Part shown: positions 25,922-34,285 of the stretch, piece after piece
Layout of the letters: each line of letters begins with the position of its first letter
Position numbering within the stretch: position 1 is the first letter of the stretch
Source of the DNA: Paraburkholderia haematera
Lineage (GTDB): Bacteria > Pseudomonadota > Gammaproteobacteria > Burkholderiales > Burkholderiaceae
Direction: 5' to 3'
NCBI RefSeq assembly: GCF_905220975.1
Contig: NZ_CAJNBK010000031.1
Location: 1-63,219 of the forward strand
Length of the DNA stretch: 63,219 nt
Program-made: the position numbers and the translations under genes
Notes under the pieces: generated by a model
Database searches by the model: none
Told to the model about the DNA's origin: nothing
The model's input: the letters and a program-made list of their open reading frames with translations, nothing else

Positions 25922-26851
25922 ATGAGCTCTCCCGTTGTTTTCGTCGACGGCGACCAAGGCACCACAGGGTTGCAAATCCACGAACGGCTGCGCAACCGGA
26001 CCGACCTTAGACTGTTCACGCTTGCCGCTGCGGAACGCAAAGATCCGCGGCGTCGCGCAGAAGCCATCAACGCCTGCGACATCGCCATCCTCTGTCTGCC
26101 CGATGCCGCCGCGCGCGAGGCAGTGGACGCCATTGTTAATCCTGCCGTCCGAGTAATCGACGCAAGTTCGGCCCACCGCACACATCCGGACTGGACATAC
26201 GGCTTTCCGGAAATGACGCTGGGACAGGCTGAGCGCATTGCGAACGCACGCCGGGTTACCAATCCCGGTTGCTATCCGACCGGTGCAATTGGTTTGCTGC
26301 GTCCCCTGTTGCAGGCCGGGCTCATACCAGGCAACTACCCTATCAGCATCCATGCGGTGTCCGGCTACTCCGGGCGCGGGCGTGCCGGCGTGGAGGAACA
26401 TGAGGGACAGGGTGCCGTCAACGCGCCTTTATACCAGGTATATGGTCTGGAACTCGCGCACAAGCACACCCCGGAGATCCAGCAGCACGCCGGGCTTGCT
26501 CAGCGTCCCATCTTCGTCCCTGCGTATGGTGCGTTTCGCCAGGGCATCGTGCTGACGGTGCCCCTGGAATTGCGGCTGCTGGCACCCGACGTGGATGGCG
26601 CCACGTTACAAGCATGCCTCGCACGCCACTATGCCGAGGCGGCCCACGTACGTGTCTTGCCGCTGCACGAATCGTGCGTCTTAAAGCACCTGGATCCGCA
26701 AGTGGTGAACGGTACGAACGATATGCGCTTAAGCGTATTTCCTAATATGGAACACGGGCACGTCCTGCTGTCCGCGGTTTTCGATAATCTTGGCAAGGGC
26801 GCATCCGGCGCTGCGGTTCAGAACCTGAACCTGATGCTCACGCAGCAATAG
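25922..26851 (+). CDS. argC: N-acetyl-gamma-glutamyl-phosphate reductase, type 2
   Basis: A 309-residue enzyme of arginine biosynthesis that reduces N-acetylglutamyl phosphate to the semialdehyde with NADPH. The N-terminal Rossmann loop is DGDQGTTGLQIHERL, the short form typical of type 2 ArgC (about 310 residues, against about 345 in type 1). The catalytic Cys is C117 in NPGCYPTG. SGYSGRGRAGVEEHE and NLGKGASGAAVQNLN are the substrate and domain-closure segments. ATG 25922 is preceded by GGAG at 11 bases. No other arg gene is adjacent; it pairs with a LysR regulator instead, so it may be a second copy serving a special pathway. Confidence 0.93.
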   Translation: MSSPVVFVDGDQGTTGLQIHERLRNRTDLRLFTLAAAERKDPRRRAEAINACDIAILCLPDAAAREAVDAIVNPAVRVIDASSAHRTHPDWTYGFPEMTLGQAERIANARRVTNPGCYPTGAIGLLRPLLQAGLIPGNYPISIHAVSGYSGRGRAGVEEHEGQGAVNAPLYQVYGLELAHKHTPEIQQHAGLAQRPIFVPAYGAFRQGIVLTVPLELRLLAPDVDGATLQACLARHYAEAAHVRVLPLHESCVLKHLDPQVVNGTNDMRLSVFPNMEHGHVLLSAVFDNLGKGASGAAVQNLNLMLTQQ

Positions 26852-27257
26852 TGGCCGATGGCTCGAGCGAACGTTCGGCTGCACACTCTGTCGCGGCCGT
26901 CTCAGTTCGCCCCGAAGCAACCTCTCAGTTCTCTCGAAAGCAGCCGGTCGACATTTTGCTAACTACCTCGTCGTCCGACGCGTGCCGAACCTAGTCCTCA
27001 TCAAGAGCGAAGTCATTGAGCAGTGTGCCACCCCGCGCTGTCGCACCAGCGGCTTCGCACTCGCCGTGGCAACGAAGAGCGCCGGGATCGCGAAGATGGC
27101 GAGGCCGCCGAAGAAGGCTCACCTCGAAATCACAACAAGTTTCCGTTGGCGCTTCGCCTCGAACAATGTTCGCCGATTCCAAGAGGGAGTCGGGAAAGGT
27201 ATTTCTTTTAACCCATTGCTCCCAAAGGCGGCTCTGAAGCGTAGGCGTATCACCTGG
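26852..27257. other. intergenic region with possible gene debris
   Basis: No intact gene. On the minus strand about 27015-27120 one frame reads FFGGLAIFAIPALFVATAS, a plausible last transmembrane helix of a transporter, but it has stops on both sides. It is probably debris next to the peptidase remnant. Confidence 0.4.
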
Positions 27258-27485
27258 TTACCCACACAGCCCTAGCGACTCGGCGCCTTCCAGTATCTGC
27301 ATGGAAGAGTTGTTTATCTCGTCTTGAGTAATAGGCTCGGCGCGACCGCCAAGATTCCGCGCGAGGAACGCCTCGGTGATGGCCCTGAACGACGCCTGAT
27401 TTTCCGGTTTGGCAAACCCGTGCCCTTCATCGGGATATAGCACGTAAGCGACCGGAATGCCTCTGAGCGTACCGTCATTGGATAA
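27258..27485 (-). pseudogene. C-terminal fragment of an S9 prolyl-oligopeptidase
   Basis: The minus-strand frame reads NDGTLRGIPVAYVLYPDEGH, then GFAKPENQASF and EAFLARNLGGRAEPI. This is the end of S9 peptidases, with the catalytic His in DEGHGF. The rest of the hydrolase domain and the entire propeller are absent, and there is no start codon context. The fragment ends normally at a stop. It is a 5'-truncated relic; together with neighbouring debris it marks a deletion boundary. Confidence 0.8.
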
Positions 27486-27638
27486 CTTTTACGGTTTGAA
27501 AGACGTGACCGCGTGAATCAAAAACGGAGTGCCATTGAGCGCGGCCACCACTTGCGTTGCTTCTGTCCGGATGCCGATCGACACCCGGACGCCCCGCGCT
27601 TTCTCAATGGGCGAGAGGCTCAAGACCGTGCTCCAGCC

Positions 27639-29576
27639 TCAGGACCCTTGCGTTTCCCCTTCTGCCGAGGCTGGGCACAGGAAGTCGCCTCGTTCCCCAT
27701 CATCCCCCGCGACATACTTGTCGAGATCGAGTATCGAGAGCGTGCCGGCATCCTGCCCTGAGCCGATGACATAGAGCGTCTTGTTGTCCTGGCCAAAGAT
27801 CGCTTGGGAAGCGCCGCTTACGACGGGGTAGCTTCCCATGGAGAGCCGCGTGGCGACCTTGATCACGCTCACCGCCGGCGTTTTACTATAGGTGTTCGCG
27901 ACGGCGACGAGCTTGCCGTCATTGGTGCCGGCGATCATCTGGGCGGACGAGGTGCAGACAGGATAGGTCTTGCGCACGGCGAGCGTATCCGGATCAGCCC
28001 ACGCCAATGCGGGTTGTCCGCCGGAGAGCCACACGCCACGAGCGGACGATATGGGCATGGCAGCGGAGAAACCGTTCAGTTCATGCTCCCCGACGAGACG
28101 GAAAGTCTGGGTGTCGAACTCGAGCATGGAAGACTTCGACACGGTATTCACAAAGAAGCGGCGATTATCTGCCGATAGCCACATCATGACCGGGTGCCTG
28201 AACTCCCCTTGCGCAACGGGCTGGTCCGACAGCTTCAGTGTGGCCATGACCCGGGGCCAATGCGTGACGCTGACAACTGAAACGCTGTCTTCCTGGCCAT
28301 TGGCGACAAAGAGCCTGTCTCCGTCCGGGGAGAGGAGCACCTCACGCGGGAAGCTGCCCAGCTTGACCGCGTCCAGCAACGTTCCGGTCGACAAATCAAT
28401 GCGCACCAGGCTGTTTTCGCGCATCGAGGCGACATAGGCATAGCGTTCGTCGGCGCTCACCGCGATACCCGCGGCACCCACGCCACGGCAGTAGCTATCG
28501 AGGCACTGGCTCGGCTTGAATGAATCTCCCTGAATAGTGCGGATCACCGCGCGCTTCGCGACATCGACCACGCTCAGTGTGTTGGCGGCATTGTCCGTGA
28601 CGTAGACATATTTACCCGACGAGCCGATAGCCATATGGTCAGGATTCCTGCTCACACTAATGACTGTGCCGGCGGCGATGCTGGCGGCGACGGGGGCGGG
28701 GCGGGTTCGCTTGTCTTCGCGAATCATCTGCTCAGCGGCCTGCGTCTCCTTGATGGCGTCCTGCTGAGCCTGTTCATTGGCGCGTTGGGCCGAGATCTGG
28801 GATTTCCAATCCAGCAAGGCGGGGCTTTGACCGTGTTGGGCTACCGCGAAAAGCGCCGCACTGCCGAGAGCTCCGACTACCAGCGGCAAGCCGGCACGTA
28901 GAAAAATCGACTTCGTCGGATCGCCCTGACAGAGCACGAGCGCAGCCAGAAAGCCCACAATCAGGCCACCGCAGTGCGCGGCCTGGTCAACTCCGGCCGT
29001 GAAGAAACCGGACACCAGATTGATGGCGATAACCTGAGCAACGGCACGACCGCTGATGCGAATGGACGAATCGCGCGGCCAGCCGTCCCGGTGCCAAATT
29101 GCCAGCGCAATTGCGGCGCCGGCGAGGCCCATCAACGCACCCGACGCACCGACGCTGACCACGGGACGAATCGCCGTCACGGGGATCAGCTCGCCCAACG
29201 CCTGTTGCATACCGCTAACCTCGTGGTAGCCATGCCAGAATGCACTTAGCAAGCTTCCGCCGATCGCGGACAGCAGATAAATGACGCCAAACCGCAATGA
29301 ACCGACCATGCGCTCGAGCAGGCTGCCCAGTATCAGCAGCATGTACATATTGAGCGCCAGGTGCAGCCAGTTCGCGTGCAGGAAAGCGCTGCTGAGCAAG
29401 CGCCAGGACTCTCCAGTCAGCGTTAACGGGGCGAAATTGGCCCCCCAGTCAAGCAGACGCCCATTGTCGGGACTGCTGTAGCCCGATTGCATCCAAAGGA
29501 AAAGAAAGATTGCGATATTGGCAATCGCGAGAATCAATACCAGCTTGATATCGTTGAGTTTCTTTATAGATGTCAT
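27639..29576 (-). CDS. rhomboid protease fused to a YVTN-type beta-propeller
   Basis: A 645-residue membrane protein. Residues 12-250 form a rhomboid domain with six or seven helices: HANWLHLALNMY (67-78, His and Asn of the oxyanion region), the nucleophile S145 in GASGALMGLAGA, and H201 in AAHCGGLIVGF. The catalytic dyad is therefore complete. A coiled linker (about 255-295) follows, then seven or so beta-propeller repeats (300-635) with YVYVTDNAANTLSVVD, RYAYVASMRENSLVRIDLSTG and RLFVANGQEDSVSVVS of YVTN type, ending in a Cys-containing tail. The propeller is probably outside the membrane and may present substrates to the protease. No ribosome site is obvious before ATG 29576. This architecture is unusual. 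Confidence 0.9.
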   Translation of the reverse strand: MTSIKKLNDIKLVLILAIANIAIFLFLWMQSGYSSPDNGRLLDWGANFAPLTLTGESWRLLSSAFLHANWLHLALNMYMLLILGSLLERMVGSLRFGVIYLLSAIGGSLLSAFWHGYHEVSGMQQALGELIPVTAIRPVVSVGASGALMGLAGAAIALAIWHRDGWPRDSSIRISGRAVAQVIAINLVSGFFTAGVDQAAHCGGLIVGFLAALVLCQGDPTKSIFLRAGLPLVVGALGSAALFAVAQHGQSPALLDWKSQISAQRANEQAQQDAIKETQAAEQMIREDKRTRPAPVAASIAAGTVISVSRNPDHMAIGSSGKYVYVTDNAANTLSVVDVAKRAVIRTIQGDSFKPSQCLDSYCRGVGAAGIAVSADERYAYVASMRENSLVRIDLSTGTLLDAVKLGSFPREVLLSPDGDRLFVANGQEDSVSVVSVTHWPRVMATLKLSDQPVAQGEFRHPVMMWLSADNRRFFVNTVSKSSMLEFDTQTFRLVGEHELNGFSAAMPISSARGVWLSGGQPALAWADPDTLAVRKTYPVCTSSAQMIAGTNDGKLVAVANTYSKTPAVSVIKVATRLSMGSYPVVSGASQAIFGQDNKTLYVIGSGQDAGTLSILDLDKYVAGDDGERGDFLCPASAEGETQGS

Positions 29577-29652
29577 CCGCGCCCTCTCGCGCTTGTTAAC
29601 TAGAACTGCGCCCCGTCCACTTCAGTCGCTCGTCTATGTTCCGCCTCGAAAT

Positions 29653-30096
29653 CTAAAGGTTTGAAACGGCTGCTCCTGAGAGATGCGTACGCAGAATTTC
29701 GAGACATTTTTCCTGTTCGGATCGCCGCATTTCATAGAACGACAGCTTGGCATGAGGCGGTTTGGCGCGTACCTCATTCGGTCGGTTGCATCGAATAGTC
29801 AAAAGAAGCCGCCCTCGATTTACACTGACGATATTTTGGTAAAAAATCTCACTGCGGCCCACTCGACTCCGCTCGTCAAAAAATACGGCACGAGTCGTGA
29901 AGTTCATGCTTATTAGCGCCACGAGAGGGGCAACAAAAAGCATAAAAAAATCGCCAAATTCAAAAAATGGATTCGATTGCGCGAAGAAGACGTAGCATGC
30001 CGCGATCACAAGCATAGTTACAACGAGAAACGGCATTGCAAAGCGACTACCGCGCGCGATAAGTGCCGGCTGGCTAGTCTGAGGTAGGCTGTTCAT
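29653..30096 (-). CDS. small membrane protein, PH-like domain
   Basis: A 147-residue protein starting at ATG 30096 (an in-frame ATG at 30111 is an alternative; neither has a clear ribosome site). Two helices (MPFLVVTMLVIAACYVFFA, then FFMLFVAPLVALISM) are followed by a cytosolic part of about 75 residues. Its FFDERSRVGRSEIFYQNIVSV looks like the start of a bacterial PH-like/YcxB domain. The gene is visibly AT-richer than its neighbours, which may mean recent acquisition. Function unknown. Confidence 0.65.
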   Translation of the reverse strand: MNSLPQTSQPALIARGSRFAMPFLVVTMLVIAACYVFFAQSNPFFEFGDFFMLFVAPLVALISMNFTTRAVFFDERSRVGRSEIFYQNIVSVNRGRLLLTIRCNRPNEVRAKPPHAKLSFYEMRRSEQEKCLEILRTHLSGAAVSNL

Positions 30097-30313
30097 GTTT
30101 AGCGTAACCATTTGAACTGGTAGTAAACGTAACCCGGACTGCCGCTGCATTTTTATGCTTGGGCGCACCCGAGATCGGTATTACTGACGAGCACTGATAG
30201 GTCAGAAGGTGTATTTTGCACGAAGCTCTATAAGTTTGGGGCGAAAAAACGCAACGCTAATCCAATCAGCATTTATTCCAATTTTGAAGAGGACCACGAA
30301 TCAGGGCCGTGGC

Positions 30314-30390
30314 GAACGTCCGCTACCCGAGAGCGTGAACGCTCCTTCGCTACCCCTATCCACCATCAGGTTTGTCGCAAGCGGACGTTC
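30314..30390. repeat. long inverted repeat
   Basis: GAACGTCCGCT (30314-30324) and AGCGGACGTTC (30380-30390) are exact reverse complements, with a smaller palindrome GAGCGTGAACGCTC (30331-30344) inside. It lies between two genes on the same strand. It could fold as a cruciform or RNA hairpin, and its arms resemble the 'GACCGCT' parts of the dispersed repeats. Confidence 0.55.
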
Positions 30391-30422
30391 ACTATGATTC
30401 TCTTCCGCCGTCTACGCATTTA

Positions 30423-31004
30423 TTATCTTAGGAGTGGCGCGACGACACGCTGCAAGCGCTCAGATGTCCAAACGGGATATTTGTCGTCCCACCCGTTGTC
30501 CGCGAGAAGGCCTGTTCGTCCGATCGTGAAGCTCACCGGAATGCGCCACATGCGCCCGTAGTCGGCTGCCCAGGCGCTCCCCAGCAGGCCCACCGGAAAG
30601 CTCAAGCCGGCGGCAACCTCGCGTACCGCAGGCAGATCATCGGCGCCGTCCAGACTGAAGCCGAGTACTTGCAGCCCCCGATCTGCGTTGCGCGTGGCAT
30701 AGGCGGACAGCAGAGGAAGTTCGTCACGGCACGGCTCGCACCAGGTGGCCCAGAACGTAAGGATAACTACCTTGCCGAGCAAATCAGCGCTGTTTATGCT
30801 CCGGCCATCCAGTGTATGAAGGACGAGGGGCGGAGCAGGTTGACCAACGGCCAGCGTGGCCGCACGGGCCGCCAGGGGGCGGCCCAACCCGCCCGCGCCC
30901 ATGGACACTGCCAGCACGGCTCGCAACCACGCGCGCCGCGCAGTCGATATCGAGGACGCGAGGTTCACAGGCGCCAGTGATGCGCCCGATTCGTCAGAAC
31001 GCAT
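30423..31004 (-). CDS. TlpA-like exported thioredoxin
   Basis: A 193-residue thiol-disulfide protein. The N-terminal region has ARRAWLRAVLAVSMGAG, a Tat-like or Sec signal. The thioredoxin fold begins at AVGQPAPPLVLHTLDGRSI, and the active site is WCEPC (C89 and C92) in FWATWCEPCRDELPLL. Later PVSFTIGRTGLL carries a cis-Pro-like loop. It acts outside the cytoplasm as a reductase or thiol carrier. Its start overlaps the end of the outer-membrane-protein gene by 11 bases, so the two are translated from one message. This coupling suggests it keeps that protein or its metal ligands reduced. Confidence 0.9.
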   Translation of the reverse strand: MRSDESGASLAPVNLASSISTARRAWLRAVLAVSMGAGGLGRPLAARAATLAVGQPAPPLVLHTLDGRSINSADLLGKVVILTFWATWCEPCRDELPLLSAYATRNADRGLQVLGFSLDGADDLPAVREVAAGLSFPVGLLGSAWAADYGRMWRIPVSFTIGRTGLLADNGWDDKYPVWTSERLQRVVAPLLR

Positions 31005-32052
31005 AGCTCATCCCCACGTTACCGGTCCAGCGTGGAAACACCTGATAACCGTCGAGCTTGCTGTATATCGCGCGCTGCACGAAGCCATACACCTCCAGGT
31101 TTTTCCATACATTAACGGTGATGCCAGGGCTAACATAAACGACCGTTCCCGCTGTGTTCGCAGTATCCGCCAACGTGCCCTGGTCATGGCTCTTGCGGGT
31201 AACGTTGATCTGCAACTGCGGAACCCACTTCGGATTCGCCTCGTAGCGCAGGCCGACACTCATACTGCCCAGATTTCCGGGGCGGTATGTCGCGCCGGCA
31301 TGGTCGAGATTTTCGACGATTGCGGACTGGAATTGGCCGTTAATGAACGCGTCGAAGTTCTGGCTGATCGCCTGGTAATAGTAGGCCCCAACAATCAGGT
31401 CAGTACTACCGGTGCCCGGCTGCAAGCTCGTGTCGAGCGCCTGGCCTGCGGCCGCATTCGGGCCGTTCGAGAAGAACACCGGATCGTGCCCAACGGTTGC
31501 GCCCGTATTGACGTTCTGACCACCGTACCGGCCTGTGGGTAACTTGACACCAAGCTGCAATCCAAGATTGTGCGTTGGAAGAAAACCCTGATAACTGGCG
31601 ATCAGCTTGATGTCCCCCAGGCCTTTGCTGGTGGCGCCGCTCACGTTGTCGGGAGTGAGTTGGTCCGTCGTCGCGTTGCCGTATGTCGTGTGACTCCGAT
31701 AGATGTAAGGAATGAGCGCACTGAAGTTCCAGCTCGCGCTGGGGCTATAGCTGATGCCGAGATTGACGTATCGATTGATCGTCTGGCGCTCCACCTCCTG
31801 GCTGCCACCGGCGTCATTGATACTGGCGGGCTGAGTGTTCGACACTGAACCGGTACCGCTGCGCAACTGGTTCTGGTTGATGAAGTCGTATTCGATGTTG
31901 ATTCGCCAGCCTGGGGCGGCGGAATAGCCCATCGCTGCGTCGGTGCTCAAGGAGCAGCCGCAAGTGGCGCATGCGTGCGCCGCAGCGGGAAAGATCGCTG
32001 CCATGACGAAAGGCAGTGTGCAGCGCAATAGCGCGTTCTGGTTGGTAGACAT
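30994..32052 (-). CDS. outer-membrane beta-barrel protein with CATCGC motif
   Basis: A 352-residue exported protein. The signal peptide (1-27, ending AAAHA) is followed at once by CATCGCS, three cysteines (C28, C31, C33) at the new N-terminus. The rest alternates short polar loops and amphipathic strands (WRINIEYDFINQNQL, then WNFSALIPYIYRS, then LGLQLGVKLPTGRYG, then MSVGLRYEANPKWVPQLQI) and ends in NVGMSYAF with a terminal Phe, the standard barrel signal. It resembles the MetA-like/'transporter' outer-membrane group. The Cys cluster looks suited to bind copper or another soft metal. It lies between DUF2946 genes and the TlpA gene in one unit. Confidence 0.85.
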   Translation of the reverse strand: MSTNQNALLRCTLPFVMAAIFPAAAHACATCGCSLSTDAAMGYSAAPGWRINIEYDFINQNQLRSGTGSVSNTQPASINDAGGSQEVERQTINRYVNLGISYSPSASWNFSALIPYIYRSHTTYGNATTDQLTPDNVSGATSKGLGDIKLIASYQGFLPTHNLGLQLGVKLPTGRYGGQNVNTGATVGHDPVFFSNGPNAAAGQALDTSLQPGTGSTDLIVGAYYYQAISQNFDAFINGQFQSAIVENLDHAGATYRPGNLGSMSVGLRYEANPKWVPQLQINVTRKSHDQGTLADTANTAGTVVYVSPGITVNVWKNLEVYGFVQRAIYSKLDGYQVFPRWTGNVGMSYAF

Positions 32053-32190
32053 GGTTTCCTCTCCGCTCGATGCGGGCGCGCGTCAACCCCCTTCCCGGGT
32101 GGAAAGACGTGCGTGTTTTCCTGAGACGACAGACTGCCGCGACGGCCTGATTACGAATCAGACTGACGCTGCGGCCGACAGAAACGACGA

Positions 32191-32553
32191 CTAGGAAAGG
32201 ACGGGAGGATCGCGAGGCCGGCCAGAGGGAAACGCGGCGGTGTGAGGGACAAACGGGGGCGGCGCCGATACTTGCGCATCCGCTAGTGATAGCGTTGCAA
32301 CGAGGCCGGCCGGAGGGACGCTCGGAGCGGCTACATGATGAGCGAGAAAATCGCAGTATCCACACGCAGCGATCTTGTCCGGGGACGCATGATGTGCGGC
32401 GGCGTCACTGTCGACTGCCGAACAGATCGCACTGACTGGCTCATCGGCGCGGGACGCAACGAGCAACTGACTCACAAGCGGCGCGAAAACGACGAGCCAC
32501 ATGGCGATAAGGCCAAGCCATGCGACTGAGTGTTTGTGGGCGCCGAACTTCAT
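32191..32553 (-). CDS. DUF2946 family protein
   Basis: A 120-residue protein with an N-terminal helix (VAWLGLIAMWLVVFAPLVSQLL) serving as signal or anchor, then the family core: ICSAVD, a spacer with HH, and CGYCDFLAHH. The latter Cys-x-x-Cys and His-His set is the DUF2946 signature and resembles a metal site. The C-terminus is Pro-rich. Many DUF2946 genes stand next to copper-uptake or copper-receptor genes, so periplasmic copper handling is a reasonable inference. ATG 32553 lies six bases beyond the stop of the upstream gene, so translation is probably coupled. Confidence 0.88.
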   Translation of the reverse strand: MKFGAHKHSVAWLGLIAMWLVVFAPLVSQLLVASRADEPVSAICSAVDSDAAAHHASPDKIAACGYCDFLAHHVAAPSVPPAGLVATLSLADAQVSAPPPFVPHTAAFPSGRPRDPPVLS

Positions 32554-32559
32554 GGGTAG

Positions 32560-32835
32560 TCAAAAATTTTTCAGGATTCTATCCATCGGATAGCGGGCCT
32601 GTATAGCACTTTCCTGATGCGTGCCATCAGCAGGAAGGGGCCGGATCGGCCGGGCGGGTACTTCGTTAGGTAACTGAAAGTCAGGACCGTTCCGCGCGGA
32701 ACATAAAGCGCCCGCGGTCAGATCGACACGTTGATCGGCCGAAAGGGTTTGCGAGACCGGCGGTGCGAGCATTGCCATCGGGATTGCAAGCAATCTGAGA
32801 ATGCCGCCAATCTTCGAATGGAAAAGGCGAGGCAT
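32560..32835 (-). CDS. degenerate DUF2946-like paralogue
   Basis: A 91-residue protein whose first half matches DUF2946 (ILRLLAIPMAMLAPPVSQTL, ADQRVDLTAGALCSAR, PDFQLPNEVPA). The expected CGYC-x-LxxHH second half is replaced by Arg/Pro-rich sequence (RPIRPLPADGTHQESA). None of the three frames recovers the motif. It is either a diverged single-Cys variant or a relic. It is the first gene of the unit with the full DUF2946 protein, the CATCGC barrel and TlpA. Confidence 0.65.
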   Translation of the reverse strand: MPRLFHSKIGGILRLLAIPMAMLAPPVSQTLSADQRVDLTAGALCSARNGPDFQLPNEVPARPIRPLPADGTHQESAIQARYPMDRILKNF

Positions 32836-33478
32836 GATCTTGACGGACCGACCGGCTAGTGTGTTGTAGACGATTGTCGCGCAAGCCTTTGACAGTGCCG
32901 ATGGGTAGATATCCTACAAAAGAGTAGGGAAAGAACGGGGCATGTCTTTCCGTTGGGCTGCATGTCGGTTTGACCGGCAGCTTTTGTTCGACGCTGGCAG
33001 TTCAAGTACTCTTCTCATAGCAGACGCACGTAGTACCCTTGGCTGGCTGCTTCGGCCGAAGGTATGACGGACACGACCCGCGCAAGAAGGTTCGATGTAC
33101 GAAGCGGATCGGACGGTCGAATGTCCGCCAGAACGCGTAGGCCAACGTCCGCAGTTGGCCGCCTGAGACGAATCGGCTCAGTTCAACCCATTCGCGCCGA
33201 TCGCGTGGCCGAGCATCCAAGGGCAGCTAACAGAGGGATCCGGTCATCCGCGCAGGCTTGCCACGTGCGCCGGTTCTTGTGGATAGCGGACAAGGTAGCA
33301 GACATGACAATATCGACGCGAATGACCCGAGGCGGATATCAAAACTGACCAGCCTCGATGGCAAACCGCACATGCGGAGTGAAGGGCATCAGAACTGACC
33401 GGGCACGCGAGAAAATAGCATTGTGTGGGCGTCGGAGTTCGGCAGTTCGGCGCCCATATGACGGTTGGTTTGGTCGGA
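32836..33478. other. intergenic region with repeat fragment and operon promoter
   Basis: About 640 bases. The left part should hold the promoter of the DUF2946 operon, though I cannot fix the boxes. The right part (33090-33250) contains a repeat-like fragment with CGGCTCAGTTCAACCC at 33174-33189, matching one at 57553-57568. No coding sequence is supported. Confidence 0.5.
33174..33189 (+). repeat. dispersed repeat fragment, type 2
   Basis: CGGCTCAGTTCAACCC differs by one base from 57553-57568. Both are followed by a short 'TTCG/TTGCGG' continuation. Intergenic. Confidence 0.55.
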
Positions 33479-33940
33479 CTACTTGTAGTAACCGACGCCG
33501 CATCCCAGGCCGGCGACCGCGGTAACGAAGCTCGCCTTCGGCACCCACGCCTTGTCAGCGCCGGCCTTGGGAGACATGTAGCTGACCTCGTTGACCTGCC
33601 CCTCTTTTGCCGCATCATAGAGCCTTGGGCCATACACGTCGCCCGTAGGGTCCTTAAATGTCCTCGCATCCTTGCCGAGCAACCCCTTAACGTTGGGATT
33701 GCCGACCGCGACGAGGAGTCCGTCGCTGAGATTGAAGCAGAACGGATAGAGGTCGCCAACAAGGAAGCCGTTTTCGCCCTTGTTGATCTGGTCGAGCGTC
33801 TTGGTCTTTTCGGCTTTGATGGCCGCAACCGTCTTTTCAAGCATGGCCTTAGCGTCCGCCGCAGTACCTTGCGCGAATGCCGTAGTCGAGAACAAAACAG
33901 CCATGGCGCCTAGCGCGCCAATTACGAGTTTACGAAACAT
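33479..33940 (-). CDS. stand-alone periplasmic single-Cache protein
   Basis: A 153-residue protein starting at ATG 33940 behind GGAGGAATGTCC. A signal peptide (MFRKLVIGALGAMAVLFSTTAFA) is followed by a single Cache-like domain: KAMLEKTVAAIKAEKTKTLDQINKG, then FLVGDLYPFCFNLSDGLLVAVGNPN, then GKDARTFKDPTGDVYG and a final KASFVTAVAGLGCGVGYYK. Cache domains usually sit in chemoreceptors or kinases; here the domain is free in the periplasm. Two or three Cys residues (FCF, GCG) could pair. It may present a small carboxylate to a receptor elsewhere. Confidence 0.82.
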   Translation of the reverse strand: MFRKLVIGALGAMAVLFSTTAFAQGTAADAKAMLEKTVAAIKAEKTKTLDQINKGENGFLVGDLYPFCFNLSDGLLVAVGNPNVKGLLGKDARTFKDPTGDVYGPRLYDAAKEGQVNEVSYMSPKAGADKAWVPKASFVTAVAGLGCGVGYYK

Positions 33941-34285
33941 GGACATTCCTCCCTGCTCTTCGAGCAATTTGCAATTGTCATGCACCGTGCGCAGGCTGCA
34001 AGTCATCATATCCAAACATTGCCCCAAATGACCAGTCTACTCTTGCCCTCCGACGAGCTGATAAAAAAGAGGTAGGGTGGCCATTTCCGGATTTGGCCCA
34101 TCGCGTCGATCCTGGGCTTGATCGAAAGGACCGCTATCGAGGTCAATCGGCCGTTGGAATGGCGGCTTTATATCTTTTGTGAACGGCAACAATTGGCCTT
34201 GGCCCCGGACAGAAGACGACCGTCACGAATCGCCCCTCAAGAGACCTTCAGCTTTCTAAATAACGGACGGTCGCGTCAAAAGAAA

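Noticed and set aside
27015..27120. Possible last helix of an MFS transporter (FFGGLAIFAIPALFVATAS)
   Set aside because: Too short, with stops on both sides; mentioned only as debris.
33244..33840. 198-codon minus-strand frame overlapping the Cache protein gene
   Set aside because: Arg/Ser-rich and in the wrong frame of a gene with a clear signal peptide and ribosome site.
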